Below, piece by piece: positions 46,184-56,814 of a stretch of 64,000 bases of DNA. The DNA is from Gammaproteobacteria bacterium (GTDB lineage Bacteria; Pseudomonadota; Gammaproteobacteria; Burkholderiales; Rhodocyclaceae). The stretch lies in NCBI GenBank assembly GCA_018824085.1, contig JAHJHI010000043.1, positions 1 through 64,000 of the forward strand, in the 5' to 3' direction. The position numbers were made by a program, and so were the translations under genes. The stretch's first letter is position 1, and every line of letters starts with the position of its first letter. Below the pieces are notes generated by a model. The model was not told the origin of the DNA, did not search any database, and was given only the letters and a program-made list of their open reading frames with translations.

Positions 46184-47623
46184 TCAGCGCAACTGCCAGT
46201 CGAGACGGACCCGGTTCTGCAGATGGCGCGCCTGCATGAAGGCTTGCCTCAACATGACGCGGTCAAGGTCATCCAGCGTCGCCGGGTCGATCCGGTTGGC
46301 GACCGCGCGCGACGGCGGCACGGGCGCGTCGGCCTGCCGGGCAAGTCGTAACTGCTGGATGAAGTGGAACGCCTTGATCGCGCAGTGCGTGCCCTCGCCG
46401 GCGATGCCGCGCAGGCGTTCCCGGGTCGAGCCTGCGACCGCCCCGTCACGCAGCGCAAGCGCACGCGCACAATCGATGAAGATGCGCGCGCCGGCTTTCA
46501 GATCAAGCGAGCGCGGCGCCCCCGGCACGTCGTCCACGCGGAAGCGGCGCAGCATGTCCAGCGGTGGCCGTACGGCCACCGCATTGGTCGCCATCAGGCG
46601 CAGGAACAGTGGAGAGCCTTGGGCACGCCGCGAAATGTGGGCACGCAATTCATCGGCCAGCCCCGCGTCGCCGTGCAGCGCGCGAACATCGAAGAATATG
46701 CTGGCTGCAAGAAGCGCCTCGGGTTGCGGCGTGGACATCCAGTTGGCGAATCCGCTCCGCCACTCGTCAAGCGAGAGACAGCAGCGCGGCTGTCCCGCCA
46801 TGATGCCGCCGTCGCACAGCGGGAATCCGAGCCGTTCCAGCAGCCGGTTGATGGCCTCCGCAACGCGCAGCAGCGCCGGACGAACTGCGCCCGGCGCCAC
46901 GCCGTCGGGTGGCTGGAACACCAAACCGTTGTCTTGATCCGTGCTGAAGGTCTGCTCCATGCGCCCCTCGGAACCGAAAGCGAGCCAGCACCAGCGCACG
47001 CCATCCAGGGCCGTCGCGTCGTCATGCGAGGCCAGCACGAGCTCGATGGCCCGCGCCGCGAGCGCGTCATTCAGTGCTGCCATATGGCGCATCAGCACCT
47101 CGGCCGACACGCCGCCACGCAACATCGAAATGCCGTGCTCTCGTACAGCGCGCGCGACACGCTCGAGCGCCTCGGCGTCTGGCGCCTGCGCGATGCGGCG
47201 CAAGGGCGGCGGGCAGGCGGACAAATCCTTGCGCGACACGACGCCCAGCAGCGTTCCGTTGCGCTCGCGCACCAGCGCATGCGAAACACGCCGGCGCGCC
47301 ATCTCGGCTGCCGCATTGTCGGCGTCGACATCCGCGTCCAGCGCGGGCACGTCGCGCGTCATCACATCGTCCACGCTGGCGTCCGGCGACACGCGCGGCA
47401 GCAGCACACGGCCCGGCAAGTCGGACAGTGTGAGAATGCCGATGGCGTGGCCCTCCCGCGTGACGATGAGCGCATCGGCACCCATTTCGTGCAGACGCGA
47501 CAGGGCATCGCCGAGCGCACAGCCGGCGGGCACCATGAGCGGTGCCTGAAGCAGCAGGAAACGAAGCGGGGTGGAGAGATCCGGCCCGAAAGGGCCGGAC
47601 GGTCGGTCCGGGTCAGGACGCAT
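46184..47623 (-). CDS. CBS-domain / DUF294 putative nucleotidyltransferase
   Basis: A 479-residue cytoplasmic protein with paired CBS domains (about 30-145: ALIVTREGHAIGILTLSDLP and HALVRERNGTLLGVVSRKDL), then a DUF294 nucleotidyltransferase domain containing WLAFGSEGRMEQTFSTDQDN (GSEGR...DQD, the expected GS and DxD) and a substrate-binding DUF294_C domain. The family is related to GlnD-type enzymes and often lies with acetate symporter/acs genes; regulation of acetate use by adenylate sensing is a reasonable guess. The start chosen is downstream of the hairpin at 47638. Confidence 0.88.
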   Translation of the reverse strand: MRPDPDRPSGPFGPDLSTPLRFLLLQAPLMVPAGCALGDALSRLHEMGADALIVTREGHAIGILTLSDLPGRVLLPRVSPDASVDDVMTRDVPALDADVDADNAAAEMARRRVSHALVRERNGTLLGVVSRKDLSACPPPLRRIAQAPDAEALERVARAVREHGISMLRGGVSAEVLMRHMAALNDALAARAIELVLASHDDATALDGVRWCWLAFGSEGRMEQTFSTDQDNGLVFQPPDGVAPGAVRPALLRVAEAINRLLERLGFPLCDGGIMAGQPRCCLSLDEWRSGFANWMSTPQPEALLAASIFFDVRALHGDAGLADELRAHISRRAQGSPLFLRLMATNAVAVRPPLDMLRRFRVDDVPGAPRSLDLKAGARIFIDCARALALRDGAVAGSTRERLRGIAGEGTHCAIKAFHFIQQLRLARQADAPVPPSRAVANRIDPATLDDLDRVMLRQAFMQARHLQNRVRLDWQLR

Positions 47624-47637
47624 GGCATGCCGGACTG

Positions 47638-47688
47638 CCGCCCCCGGCAGCTCCCGACGCTGCACGCGTCGGGAGCTGCCGGGGGCGG
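47638..47688. repeat. 22-bp perfect hairpin between acs and the CBS/DUF294 gene
   Basis: Arms 47638-47659 and 47667-47688 are perfectly complementary over 22 bp, with a 7-base loop (CTGCACG). It starts ten bases after the acs stop. There is no T-run after it in either direction, so it is not a standard terminator; it may stabilise the acs mRNA end or attenuate the downstream gene. Confidence 0.8.
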
Positions 47689-47697
47689 TCAGCCGGG

Positions 47698-49668
47698 TCA
47701 GAGCGTCTGGGCCAGCTGGTCCAGGATGGCCGGGTTTTCCAGCGTGGACGTGTCCTGCGTGATCTGCTCGCCCTTTGCGATGGAACGCAGCAGGCGGCGC
47801 ATGATCTTGCCGGAGCGCGTCTTCGGCAGGTTGTCACCGAAACGCAGGTCCTTCGGCTTGGCGATCGGCCCGATCTCCTTGCCGACCCAGTTGCGCAGCT
47901 CGGTGGCGATCTGCTTGGCTTCGTCACCGCTCGGACGCGAACGCTTGAGCACGACGAAGGCGCAGATGGCCTCGCCGGTCAGATCGTCCGGACGCCCGAC
48001 AACGGCCGCCTCGGCCACCAGCGGATGCGCCACCAGTGCGGACTCGATTTCCATCGTGCCCATGCGGTGGCCCGACACGTTCAGCACGTCGTCGATGCGG
48101 CCGGTAATGGTGAAGTAGCCGGTCTTCGCATCGCGGATCGCGCCATCGCCCGCGAGGTAGTAGCGCCCCTGGAAATCTGCCGGGTAGTAGCTCTTGACGA
48201 AGCGGTCCGGCTCGCCCCAGATGGTGCGGATCATGGCCGGCCACGGCTTCTTGACGACGAGAATGCCACCCTGGCCCCAAGGAACGTCATTGCCCGTCTC
48301 ATCGACGATGGCAGCCTGGATGCCGGGGAACGGCAGCGTGCACGAACCCGGAATCATCGGCGTGGCACCGGGCAGAGGCGTAATCATGTGACCACCCGTT
48401 TCCGTCTGCCAGAAGGTGTCGACGATGGGGCAGCGGCTGCCGCCGACGTTCTCGTAGTACCACTCCCAGGCTGCGGGATTGATCGGCTCACCGACCGAGC
48501 CGAGGATGCGCAGGCTCGACAGGTCGTAGCTCTTCGGGTGCACCGCGTCGTTCGCGTCGGCCGACTTGATCAGCGAGCGGATCGCCGTCGGTGCCGTGTA
48601 GAACACGGTCACCTTGTGGTCCTGGATCATGCGCCAGAAACGTCCGGCATCCGGATACGTCGGCACGCCCTCGAACACGATTTCGGTCGCGCCGCAGGCA
48701 AGCGGGCCGTAGGTGATGTAGGTGTGACCGGTCACCCAGCCAATGTCGGCGGTACACCAGAAGACATCGGCCGGCTTGATGTCGAAGGTCCACTTCATCG
48801 TCAGGATCGCCTGCAGCAGGTAGCCGCCGGACGAATGCTGGACACCCTTGGGCTTGCCGGTCGAACCGGACGTGTAGAGCAGGAACAGCGGATGTTCGGC
48901 ATCCACCCATTCCGGCTCGCATACGTCGGACTGGCCTTCGACCAGTTCGTGCAGCCAGACGTCGCGGCCGGCGACCATGTTGCAGGCACCACCGGTGCGC
49001 TTGAACACGACGACGTCCTTGCACGACTCGCAACCGCCCATGCCGAAGGCTTCGTCGACGATGGGCTTGAGCGGAATGTTCTTGCCGCCGCGGCACTGTT
49101 CGTCCGCGGTGATCAGCATGACGGCGCCGGCGCCGTTGATGCGGTCTCGCAGCGACTGCGCGGAAAAGCCGCCGAACACCACCGAATGCGTCGCGCCGAT
49201 GCGGGCGCAGGCCTGCATGGCGGCAATGCCTTCGATCGACATCGGCATGTAGATGACGACGCGGTCGCCCTTCTTCACGCCGCGCGCGCGCAGCGCATTG
49301 GCAAGACGGCTGACGCGGGACAGCAGTTCCCGGTAGGTGACGCGCGTCACCGCACCGTCGTCCGCCTCGAAAATGATCGCCGTCTTGTCGCCCAGACCGG
49401 CTTCGATATTGCGGTCGAGGCAGTTGTACGACACGTTGAGCGTGCCGTCCTCGAACCATTTGAAGAACGGGCGGTTGTCCTCGTTCAGGGTGCGCGTGAA
49501 CGGCGTCTGCCAGCTCACGTGCTCGCGTGCGAGACGCGCCCAGTAACCTTCGTAATCGCGCTCAGCCTCTGCACACAGCGCCTTGTAGGCGTCCATGCCC
49601 GATACGGCAGCGTTGCGCACCATATCCTCCGAGGGTTCGTAAACGCGAACTTCTGTAGCTTCAGACAT
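47698..49668 (-). CDS. acs: Acetyl-CoA synthetase (AMP-forming)
   Basis: A 656-residue enzyme making acetyl-CoA from acetate, ATP and CoA. It has the family core [20 protein letters not shown], the substrate-pocket tryptophan motif [16 protein letters not shown], hinge [20 protein letters not shown] and the regulatory acetylation lysine in [15 protein letters not shown]. Length and N-terminus ([15 protein letters not shown]) are normal. With the symporter and CBS/DUF294 gene it forms an acetate uptake and activation cluster. An AT-rich promoter region shared with yqhA lies upstream. Confidence 0.97.
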   Translation of the reverse strand: MSEATEVRVYEPSEDMVRNAAVSGMDAYKALCAEAERDYEGYWARLAREHVSWQTPFTRTLNEDNRPFFKWFEDGTLNVSYNCLDRNIEAGLGDKTAIIFEADDGAVTRVTYRELLSRVSRLANALRARGVKKGDRVVIYMPMSIEGIAAMQACARIGATHSVVFGGFSAQSLRDRINGAGAVMLITADEQCRGGKNIPLKPIVDEAFGMGGCESCKDVVVFKRTGGACNMVAGRDVWLHELVEGQSDVCEPEWVDAEHPLFLLYTSGSTGKPKGVQHSSGGYLLQAILTMKWTFDIKPADVFWCTADIGWVTGHTYITYGPLACGATEIVFEGVPTYPDAGRFWRMIQDHKVTVFYTAPTAIRSLIKSADANDAVHPKSYDLSSLRILGSVGEPINPAAWEWYYENVGGSRCPIVDTFWQTETGGHMITPLPGATPMIPGSCTLPFPGIQAAIVDETGNDVPWGQGGILVVKKPWPAMIRTIWGEPDRFVKSYYPADFQGRYYLAGDGAIRDAKTGYFTITGRIDDVLNVSGHRMGTMEIESALVAHPLVAEAAVVGRPDDLTGEAICAFVVLKRSRPSGDEAKQIATELRNWVGKEIGPIAKPKDLRFGDNLPKTRSGKIMRRLLRSIAKGEQITQDTSTLENPAILDQLAQTL

Positions 49669-49881
49669 ACAACCTCCTCCGTCATTTCAAATCTGTACGC
49701 ACCGGGCAGGACCCGCAATGCAACGAGCAGCCTTGTGAGCTACCGACAGGCGCGAGCAACACGCTCATTTTTGCTTGAATTACAACCTCCACGCCTTACA
49801 AGGCACTTACGCACCCGGCTGGAGCTGCAACAGGCGGATGTTAATATCGCCGCCGGCCTTTTGTCTTAATTTCCCTCAAGC

Positions 49882-50406
49882 ATGAATAATCTTGGACGCA
49901 TTCTAAAGAGCTTCATTTTCGCCAGCCGGTGGCTGCAGGCGCCCCTGTACTTCGGACTCATCGTCGCGCAGGTCGTCTATGTCTATCTGTTCATGGTGGA
50001 GCTGTCTCACCTTGTGCACCGCATAGGCAACCTGTCGGAAACCGACATCATGCTGATCGTGCTGGGGCTGATCGACGTCGTGATGATCGCCAACCTGCTG
50101 ATCATGGTGATCGTCGGCGGCTACGAAACCTTCGTTTCGCGGCTCAACCTCGAAGACCACCCGGATCAGCCCGAGTGGCTGTCGCACGTCAATGCCGGCG
50201 TGCTCAAGGTCAAGCTCGCCACCGCACTGATCGGCATTTCAGCCATCCATCTGCTGAAAACCTTCATCAACGCGTCCCAGCTCGACGACCGTGTCGTCAT
50301 GTGGCAGGTCGTCATCCACATGGTGTTCGTCGTGTCGGCGCTGGCCATGGCCTACACCGACAAGCTGATGACGCAAACCCTGGTGCTCGGCAAGTCGCAC
50401 CATTGA
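49882..50406 (+). CDS. YqhA/UPF0114 family membrane protein
   Basis: A 174-residue protein with four membrane helices ([73 protein letters not shown]). Blocks [11 protein letters not shown] and [14 protein letters not shown] identify the UPF0114/TIGR00645 family, whose function is unknown. GC-rich UTR with TTAATAT just upstream suggests its own promoter. It is followed by fumarase. Confidence 0.9.
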   Translation: MNNLGRILKSFIFASRWLQAPLYFGLIVAQVVYVYLFMVELSHLVHRIGNLSETDIMLIVLGLIDVVMIANLLIMVIVGGYETFVSRLNLEDHPDQPEWLSHVNAGVLKVKLATALIGISAIHLLKTFINASQLDDRVVMWQVVIHMVFVVSALAMAYTDKLMTQTLVLGKSHH

Positions 50407-50443
50407 AAATACGGCGCATGCGCGCCCAACGAGGATTCCCAGC

Positions 50444-51979
50444 ATGAGCACGATCATCCGCCAGGACGACCTGATCCAGTCCGTCGCCGACGCTTTCCAG
50501 TTCATCTCCTGTTATCACCCGCTCGACTACATCCAGGCGCTGGGTGCGGCATACGAGCGCGAACAGTCGCCGGCCGCGAAGGACGCGATCGCGCAGATCC
50601 TGACCAATTCGCGCATGTGCGCCGAAGGCCGGCGCCCGATCTGCCAGGACACGGGGATCGCGGTGGTGTTCATGAAGGTGGGCATGGACGTGCGCTGGGA
50701 CGCGACGATGAGCGTGACCGACATGGTCAACGAGGGTGTGCGTCGCGCCTACCTGCACCCGGACAACACGCTGCGCGCATCGGTACTGCTTGACCCGGCC
50801 GGCGCGCGGAAGAATTCGAAGGACAACACGCCGGCCGTCATCCACTACGAAATCGTGCCGGGTGACCACGTGGAAATCATCTGCGCGGCCAAGGGCGGGG
50901 GTTCGGAGAACAAGTCCAAGATGGTCATGCTGAACCCGTCGGATTCCATCGTCGACTGGGTGCTGAAGACGGTGCCGACCATGGGCGCCGGCTGGTGTCC
51001 GCCGGGCATGCTGGGCATCGGCATCGGCGGCACGCCGGAAAAGGCGATGCTGCTGGCCAAGGAATCGCTGATGGACCCGATCAACATCCAGCAGGTCGCC
51101 GACAAGGCGGCGCGTGGCGAAAAGCTCACGCGCGTCGAGGAGCTGCGGCTGGAGTTGATGGAAAAGGTGAACGCGCTGGGTATCGGCGCCCAGGGCCTCG
51201 GCGGCCTGGCCACGGTGCTCGACGTGAAGATCCTGGACTATCCGACGCACGCCGCCTCGCTGCCGGTGGCGATGATCCCGAACTGCGCCGCCACGCGCCA
51301 CGTGCATTTCCATCTGGACGGCTCGGGTCCGGCGAAGCTCGAGGCACCGCGCCTGGAAGACTGGCCGGACGTGACCTGGCAGGCCGACACGAAGACGTCG
51401 AAGCGCGTCGACCTGAACGCGCTGACGCCGGAAGAAGTCGCGGCATGGAAGCCGGGCCAGACGTTGCTGCTCAACGGCAAGATGCTCACCGGCCGCGACG
51501 CCGCGCACAAGCGCATCGCCGACATGCTGGCGAAGGGCGAAAAGCTGCCGGTGGACTTCACCAACCGCGTCATCTACTACGTCGGACCGGTTGATCCGGT
51601 GCGCGACGAAGCGGTCGGTCCGGCCGGCCCGACAACCGCCACGCGCATGGACAAGTTCACCGAAATGATGCTGGCGCAGACCGGTTTGATCGCCATGGTC
51701 GGCAAGGCCGAGCGCGGTCCGGTGGCGATCGAGTCCATCCGTCGCCACAAGAGCGCCTACCTGATGGCCGTCGGCGGCGCCGCCTACCTCGTGTCGAAGG
51801 CGATCAAGGCGGCACGGGTCGTCGGTTTCGAGGACCTGGGCATGGAAGCGATCTACGAATTCGACGTCGTCGACATGCCGGTGACCGTCGCCGTGGACGC
51901 GGGCGGCACGTCGGTGCACGAAACCGGTCCGAAGGAATGGCAGGCCAGGATCGGAAAGATTCCGGTCGCGACCGCCTGA
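50444..51979 (+). CDS. fumA: Fumarate hydratase, class I (Fe-S)
   Basis: A 511-residue dimeric iron-sulfur fumarase of the TCA cycle. The three expected cluster cysteines are Cys67 (RPICQDTGI), Cys185 (GWCPPG) and Cys281 (PNCAATRH). The N-terminal catalytic part and C-terminal swivel domain (about 330-505, with GRDAAHKRIADMLAKGEKLP and VDFTNRVIYYVGPVDPV) are fused in one chain as usual. It begins 37 bp after yqhA. It is oxygen-sensitive in relatives. Confidence 0.93.
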   Translation: MSTIIRQDDLIQSVADAFQFISCYHPLDYIQALGAAYEREQSPAAKDAIAQILTNSRMCAEGRRPICQDTGIAVVFMKVGMDVRWDATMSVTDMVNEGVRRAYLHPDNTLRASVLLDPAGARKNSKDNTPAVIHYEIVPGDHVEIICAAKGGGSENKSKMVMLNPSDSIVDWVLKTVPTMGAGWCPPGMLGIGIGGTPEKAMLLAKESLMDPINIQQVADKAARGEKLTRVEELRLELMEKVNALGIGAQGLGGLATVLDVKILDYPTHAASLPVAMIPNCAATRHVHFHLDGSGPAKLEAPRLEDWPDVTWQADTKTSKRVDLNALTPEEVAAWKPGQTLLLNGKMLTGRDAAHKRIADMLAKGEKLPVDFTNRVIYYVGPVDPVRDEAVGPAGPTTATRMDKFTEMMLAQTGLIAMVGKAERGPVAIESIRRHKSAYLMAVGGAAYLVSKAIKAARVVGFEDLGMEAIYEFDVVDMPVTVAVDAGGTSVHETGPKEWQARIGKIPVATA

Positions 51980-52043
51980 CCCCCTTGCGCACGAGCTGAC
52001 CGGCACACGCCGGCGCTCGCCCGCATGCAGAACGGAGGGCGCG

Positions 52044-53237
52044 ATGGAATTCGAAGCGGGACGCATTCTTGCGCTGGCCGGCTGGCCTGCCGTATTGCTC
52101 GCGGCCTGGCTGGCCGGCGAAATCGCCCACCGCGGTCTGGGCGTGCCGCGCGTCTGCGCCTATTCACTGGCCGGCATCGTCGGCAGCGCCCTCATCACGG
52201 TGCAACCGGCGCCGCAAACCGCGACGGCACTGTTGTTTCTCGCAAACTTCGCGCTCGCGCTCGTGCTGTTCGAGCTGGGGCACCGCATCAGCCCGCGCTG
52301 GCTGGTGACCAATCCCTGGATACTCATCACCGGCATCGTTGAATCGCTGTTCACCTTCGTGCTCGTGCGCTGGATCGCGCTGGCGTTCGGGCAGCCGGAC
52401 GACATCGCGATGGTGATCGCCGCGTTGTCGGTCGCCACCTCGCCGGCCGCGCTGGTGCGCGTGACGAACGACCTGCGCTGTTCCGGCCAGGTCACCGAAC
52501 GCGCGCTCCATCTGTGCGCCATCAACTGTCTGCTGTCGGTGCTGCTGATGAAAGGCGGCATCGGCTACTGGCAACTGATCGAATCGGGCAGTCTGGGCAG
52601 CGCGCTGTGGAACAGCGGCGCAACGCTGGCGGTATCGGTCGGTTGCGGCATTCTGGCCGGCGTTCCGCTGCCCTGGCTGCTGCGCCGCCTGCGCGTCGAT
52701 GAGCGCGGCGCCACCACGGCGTTTGCGCTGGCCGTAATGCTGCTGACCCTGCTCACGCAGGGCATCAACGTGTCACCGCTGCTGGCCGCGCTGACGCTGG
52801 GCGTCCTGACGCGGCGCAAGCGCCTGCTGCTCGCCGCCGCGCAGCGAAACTTCGGCGTGCTGGGCGACCTGCTGACCGTCTTCCTGTTCGTGTTCGTCGC
52901 CGGCATCGCGGTGTGGCCCGACAGTGCCATCGGACTGGCGTGCGCCGTGCTGCTGTCGGTCGGGCGGATTGCGGCCAAGATGACCGCCACCACCGCCCTC
53001 GCCCGCGTCGCCGGAACCAGCCTGCGCAAGGGCGCCCTGACCGGACTGGCTCTGGCGCCGCTATCCACGTTCGCGCTGCTGCTGCTCGAATACAGTCGTG
53101 GCGCCGGCTTCGGCCTCGCCGACGGCAGCCTGTCCGCAATCGCCGGCATGGTCATCATCATGGAGTTCATCGGCCCGGTGTTCACGCAATGGGCATTGAT
53201 GCTGGCCGGCGAAACGCAACGTGCTGAGGAACGCTGA
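52044..53237 (+). CDS. Cation:proton antiporter-like membrane protein
   Basis: A 397-residue polytopic protein with 11-12 helices resembling the CPA fold: [37 protein letters not shown] and [20 protein letters not shown]. The central Asp pair of true antiporters is not obvious ([11 protein letters not shown]), so ion specificity is unclear. It ends in a TGATG overlap with the next gene, tying it to a GCS2-type ligase. GGAGG precedes the ATG by about nine bases. Confidence 0.75.
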   Translation: MEFEAGRILALAGWPAVLLAAWLAGEIAHRGLGVPRVCAYSLAGIVGSALITVQPAPQTATALLFLANFALALVLFELGHRISPRWLVTNPWILITGIVESLFTFVLVRWIALAFGQPDDIAMVIAALSVATSPAALVRVTNDLRCSGQVTERALHLCAINCLLSVLLMKGGIGYWQLIESGSLGSALWNSGATLAVSVGCGILAGVPLPWLLRRLRVDERGATTAFALAVMLLTLLTQGINVSPLLAALTLGVLTRRKRLLLAAAQRNFGVLGDLLTVFLFVFVAGIAVWPDSAIGLACAVLLSVGRIAAKMTATTALARVAGTSLRKGALTGLALAPLSTFALLLLEYSRGAGFGLADGSLSAIAGMVIIMEFIGPVFTQWALMLAGETQRAEER

Positions 53238-54352
53238 TGCCGCTCGAAACCTTTCATGCATCGGACGCCCTCAGCATGGGCGTGGAGCTCGAGCTGCAAC
53301 TGGTCGGCGACCACGACCGGGACCTGGCCTCCGGCGCCGCCGACCTGCTGGAACTGGCACTGCGCAGAGCGTTTCCGGGCGACATCAAGCCGGAAATGAC
53401 GGACAGCATGATCGAGGTGGCGACCGGCATCCATGCCGGCCACGACAGCCTGCTGACGCAACTGCGGACGATGCGCGATGCGTTGATCGACGCTGCCGGG
53501 CGCCTGAACCTGTCGCTGTGCGGCGGCGGCACCCATCCGTTCCAGGACTGGTATGAACGGCGCATCTACGCCGCGCCCCGCTTCCAGCAACTGTCCGGTC
53601 TGTACGGCTATCTGGCGAAGCAATTCACGGTGTTCGGCCAGCATGTGCATATCGGCATGCCGGATGCGGACAGCGCGCTGCGCGTGCTGCATGCATTGAA
53701 CCGCTACGTCCCCCACTTCATCGCGCTGTCGGCGTCGTCACCGTTTTCGCAGGGCAGCGATACGCACTTCGACTCGTCGCGGCTGAATTCTGTATTCGCC
53801 TTTCCGCTGAGCGGGCGTGCGCCCTTCGTGCTCGAGTGGTCGCGTTTCGAAGAGTATTTCGAAAAAATGGAAGACACCGGCATCGTGCGCAGCATGAAGG
53901 ATTTCTACTGGGACATCCGGCCCAAGCCGGAGTACGGCACCATAGAACTGCGCGTGTGCGACACACCGCTGACCGTGGAACGGGCGGCCGCGATCGCCGT
54001 CTATCTGCAGGCGCTGTGCCGCAGCATCCTGTCCGGCGACGAAGCGCCCCCGCTCGAGGACGATTACCTCGTCTACACCTACAACCGTTTCCAGGCCTGC
54101 CGTTTCGGGCTCGAAGGACTGATCGTGCATCCACGCACCCACGTCGCCGCCACCTTGCGCGACGACATCCGCGCAACGCTTGAGCGACTCGCGCCCCATG
54201 CCGATGCGCTGCACGGCTCTGCCGCGTTCACATCATTGCGCCACATGCTGGACCACGGCGGCAACGACGCGACCCGGCTGCGCGCCGTGCATGCGAGAAC
54301 CCGCAACCTGCTGGCCGTCGTCGACGATGCCGTGGCGGGTTTCTCGGAATGA
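53237..54352 (+). CDS. Carboxylate-amine ligase, GCS2 (YbdK) family
   Basis: A 371-residue ATP-dependent enzyme of the glutamate-cysteine ligase 2 family. Hallmarks are [10 protein letters not shown] near the N-terminus, [22 protein letters not shown] and [18 protein letters not shown]. coli YbdK has weak gamma-glutamylcysteine synthetase activity; the physiological substrate here is unknown. It overlaps both neighbours (TGATG and ATGA), so three genes 52044-54837 form one translational unit. Confidence 0.9.
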   Translation: MPLETFHASDALSMGVELELQLVGDHDRDLASGAADLLELALRRAFPGDIKPEMTDSMIEVATGIHAGHDSLLTQLRTMRDALIDAAGRLNLSLCGGGTHPFQDWYERRIYAAPRFQQLSGLYGYLAKQFTVFGQHVHIGMPDADSALRVLHALNRYVPHFIALSASSPFSQGSDTHFDSSRLNSVFAFPLSGRAPFVLEWSRFEEYFEKMEDTGIVRSMKDFYWDIRPKPEYGTIELRVCDTPLTVERAAAIAVYLQALCRSILSGDEAPPLEDDYLVYTYNRFQACRFGLEGLIVHPRTHVAATLRDDIRATLERLAPHADALHGSAAFTSLRHMLDHGGNDATRLRAVHARTRNLLAVVDDAVAGFSE

Positions 54353-54837
54353 GCGCAACGGACATTTCGCTCTGGATCTGCGCCGTGCTGCTGGTTCTGG
54401 TGGGTCTGGGCGGTGTTGTGCTGCCCGCACTGCCCGGCATCCCGATGATATTCGGCGGGCTGCTGCTGATCGCGTGGATCGACGACTTCTCGCGCATCGG
54501 CGGCGTGACGCTGGGCGTGCTGGCGGCACTCACGGTATTGGCCTGGTTCATTGATTTCGCCGCCAGCATCGTCGGCGCGAAGCGGGTCGGCGCCAGCACG
54601 CTTGCCCTCGTCGGCGCCGCCATCGGCACCGTGGTCGGCCTGTTCGCGGGACTGCTCGGGCTGCTGTTCGCTCCGCTGGCAGGCGCGGCCATCGGCGAGT
54701 ACATCGCGCGGCGTGACGCGCGCCAGGCGGCCCGCGTCGGTGTGGCGACATGGATAGGCATGCTGCTCGCCGCCGTCGCCAAGGTCGCCATCGCCTTCAT
54801 GATGCTGGGCATCGCGCTGGCGACCTTCTTTTTCTAG
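54349..54837 (+). CDS. DUF456 membrane protein
   Basis: A 162-residue protein with about four helices. The DUF456 pattern is evident: [20 protein letters not shown], then [20 protein letters not shown] and [14 protein letters not shown]. These are glycine-rich repeats within membrane helices, function unknown. It ends the unit that starts with the antiporter-like gene. Confidence 0.88.
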   Translation: MSATDISLWICAVLLVLVGLGGVVLPALPGIPMIFGGLLLIAWIDDFSRIGGVTLGVLAALTVLAWFIDFAASIVGAKRVGASTLALVGAAIGTVVGLFAGLLGLLFAPLAGAAIGEYIARRDARQAARVGVATWIGMLLAAVAKVAIAFMMLGIALATFFF

Positions 54838-54854
54838 GAAACGTGCCGCCTGCG

Positions 54855-55535
54855 CTAACGCGCGCCGGCGTCACCCGACATGTACTGCTCCTGAAGCGAT
54901 CGCGTATCGCGTCCTTCGATGGCCGCTGCCTGGTTGTCCGCAGCGCCGCCACCCGACACGTTGCCCGGGGCGCCGCCGGGCGCACTGCCCGCTGGCGTGG
55001 TCAGCGCGTCGGACGCCGGCATCGGAATGAACAGCCAGTCGGCATGCCGAAGGTCTCCTGCGGCAGCCACCGGCACGGGTTCGGACAGCGGTGGCGTTTT
55101 CTGGCCGGCCCGCGGCAGCTTCAGCTTGTCGCCGGTGGCGTCGACCCAGCGCGGCAGCACCGTGATGCGCGCGACCTGCTCCGATTTGCTGTGAATCGCG
55201 CGGATCTGGCCCGCAACCATGACCAGCTCCCAATCCTGCTCGCGGGTCATCGGGTCGAAATAGATCTTGCGCAGGTGGCGCTGCACGACCTGCTGGCGCT
55301 TGTCTTCGATCAGTTCGAGCAGTGTTGCGGGATAGCGCTTCGGCGCCTCCGGCGTTGCGTCGTAATAGCTTTGCAGCGCGCGGGAGAACTCGCCGCCGAT
55401 GAACAGCAATTCGCGCTCGCGTTCGATCTGCGACAGCGTGCTCCACATCAGCGCGGTGCCGGCGCTGGCAATGCCGAGCGCGGCCACGGCAAACAGCAGC
55501 AGCAGATAGGTGAAGCCGCGCTGGCCGGTGCGCAT
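54855..55535 (-). CDS. Pseudopilin-like protein with prepilin signal
   Basis: A 226-residue protein beginning MRTGQRGFTYLLLLFAVAALG: a type III-like prepilin leader of seven residues with GFTY (Glu at +5 is absent, replaced by Leu). The body is a large alpha/beta domain (RRYPATLLELIEDKRQQVVQ-like stretch), ending in a Pro/Gly/Ala-rich tail. Loss of Glu5 is typical of tip pseudopilins (GspK-like). It ends a three-gene unit and is likely a minor tip component of the machine at 5763-13622. Confidence 0.75.
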   Translation of the reverse strand: MRTGQRGFTYLLLLFAVAALGIASAGTALMWSTLSQIERERELLFIGGEFSRALQSYYDATPEAPKRYPATLLELIEDKRQQVVQRHLRKIYFDPMTREQDWELVMVAGQIRAIHSKSEQVARITVLPRWVDATGDKLKLPRAGQKTPPLSEPVPVAAAGDLRHADWLFIPMPASDALTTPAGSAPGGAPGNVSGGGAADNQAAAIEGRDTRSLQEQYMSGDAGAR

Positions 55536-55539
55536 TGCG

Positions 55540-56031
55540 TCAGAAATCCGCGAACGCGACGCCGTCGTGTGACTCGCCGTCGGCGCCACTTTTCAGATCG
55601 GCAACACCGCTCTCCGTTGCCGAGTCACGCGGCGGCACGATGATCCATGTGTCGGCACTGTCGGTGACCGGGTCGAACGGCTTCTTGCGCAGGTACTGGC
55701 GCTCGACCAGTTCATCCAGGCTGTCGGGATAGGAGCCCCGGTCACCCCGGAACTTGTCGATCGCATCGCGCGTGACCATGAGCGTCTGCTTCAGTGCCGC
55801 TTCGCGCGAACGGCTGAGATGCTCGAAATAGCGCGGCGCCGCCAGCGTCAGCAGTACGGCAATGATCGCCATGACGACGAGCAGTTCGATCAGCGTGAAG
55901 CCACGCACCATCCGCTGCCGCCACGAACGCACCGCAGCGGCCGGCATGCCGGTGCGCCCGCTGCTTGCGGGCACGGTGTCAGCAGCAGCACCGGACGGTT
56001 CGCCGGCGGAGAGGAAAACAGACGTTCGCAT
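55540..56031 (-). CDS. Pseudopilin-like protein (GspG/GspH type)
   Basis: Up to 163 residues. The prepilin segment is VRGFTLIELLVVMAIIAVLL, with Glu5, followed by KFRGDRGSYPDSLDELVERQ and PFDPVTDSADTWIIV, a GspG-like pattern. The ATG at 56031 lies directly after the upstream stop and gives an unusually long leader of about 42 residues; ATG codons at 55947 or nearer the GFTLIE motif would give normal leaders but have no clear ribosome site. Confidence 0.75.
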   Translation of the reverse strand: MRTSVFLSAGEPSGAAADTVPASSGRTGMPAAAVRSWRQRMVRGFTLIELLVVMAIIAVLLTLAAPRYFEHLSRSREAALKQTLMVTRDAIDKFRGDRGSYPDSLDELVERQYLRKKPFDPVTDSADTWIIVPPRDSATESGVADLKSGADGESHDGVAFADF

Positions 56032-56517
56032 TCACCAGTTCCGGTATGCAATGCCGTTCAGGCCGGTACGGCCGGACAGCGAGTAGACGTCGAACACGTC
56101 GGCCCCCGGCGCGGGCTCGTCAGGCGGGCTCGCGTAGCTGCGCAACCCCCATGTCTGCTCGGCCGGCGTGCTCTTGTCGGTATGAAAGGGGTCTCGCGGA
56201 ACGCGGCGCAGGAAGTAGATCTTGACGTCGCTGGGCTGCTTCACGTCGGTGACGCCGTTGACCAGCACATCGAGGCTGGGCGGATAGCCGGTTGCGCCCG
56301 TCTTCTTTTCGATGCGCCCTTCGTCCCAGGCCTTCTTGTAGTCGTCGACCGCGCTTCGGATCTGCCGCAATGCGGTACGCAGCTCCGCCTCGTCGGCACG
56401 CACGCGCGCCAGCTGGACCATGGGTGTCGCCATGGTCGCCAATACACCGATGATCGCGATGACGACCATCAGCTCTATCAGGGTGAAACCGCGAAAGGAA
56501 AGCGGGCGAAAAGACAT
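56032..56517 (-). CDS. Pseudopilin, GspG-like
   Basis: A 161-residue pseudopilin: FRGFTLIELMVVIAIIGVLA after a nine-residue leader. The globular part has TGYPPSLDVLVNGVTDVKQP and VPRDPFHTDKSTPAEQTWGL, like GspG but without its calcium loop. It is the first gene of the three-gene unit. No ATPase or secretin is near, so it must rely on a platform elsewhere, most simply the one at 5763-13622. Confidence 0.85.
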   Translation of the reverse strand: MSFRPLSFRGFTLIELMVVIAIIGVLATMATPMVQLARVRADEAELRTALRQIRSAVDDYKKAWDEGRIEKKTGATGYPPSLDVLVNGVTDVKQPSDVKIYFLRRVPRDPFHTDKSTPAEQTWGLRSYASPPDEPAPGADVFDVYSLSGRTGLNGIAYRNW

Positions 56518-56571
56518 GCCGCGCAGGCTATCACAGCACCATCACGACACCGTGACAGCCGGCACCAGACG

Positions 56572-56814
56572 TCAGCTCATGTGGCTGCGCACTGGCTGCG
56601 GGCCGTCATGCTCGAGCATCCAGACATAACGCTGGGAGCGCCACTCGCGCAGCGCGTTGAGCGCCGTCGAGAAGTCCGAATAGGGCAAACGATAGAGTTG
56701 CTGCAGATCGAATGGCGCGTCGTGCTCCAGTGCATCGAGCAACTCGCGAAAGATGACCGCGCTCGTTTCAGTGGCGGACGCCTGGGCTTTCTCGAACAAG
56801 GCTTGCAGGTGCAT
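56572..56814 (-). CDS. Small conserved-looking hypothetical protein
   Basis: An 80-residue helical protein (MHLQALFEKAQASATETSAV start, then FRELLDALEHDAPFDLQQLY and LNALREWRSQRYVWML). GGGAG lies seven bases before the ATG. No signal peptide or membrane segment, and no family I recognise. It is alone between the pseudopilin unit and galE, on the same strand as both. Confidence 0.65.
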   Translation of the reverse strand: MHLQALFEKAQASATETSAVIFRELLDALEHDAPFDLQQLYRLPYSDFSTALNALREWRSQRYVWMLEHDGPQPVRSHMS

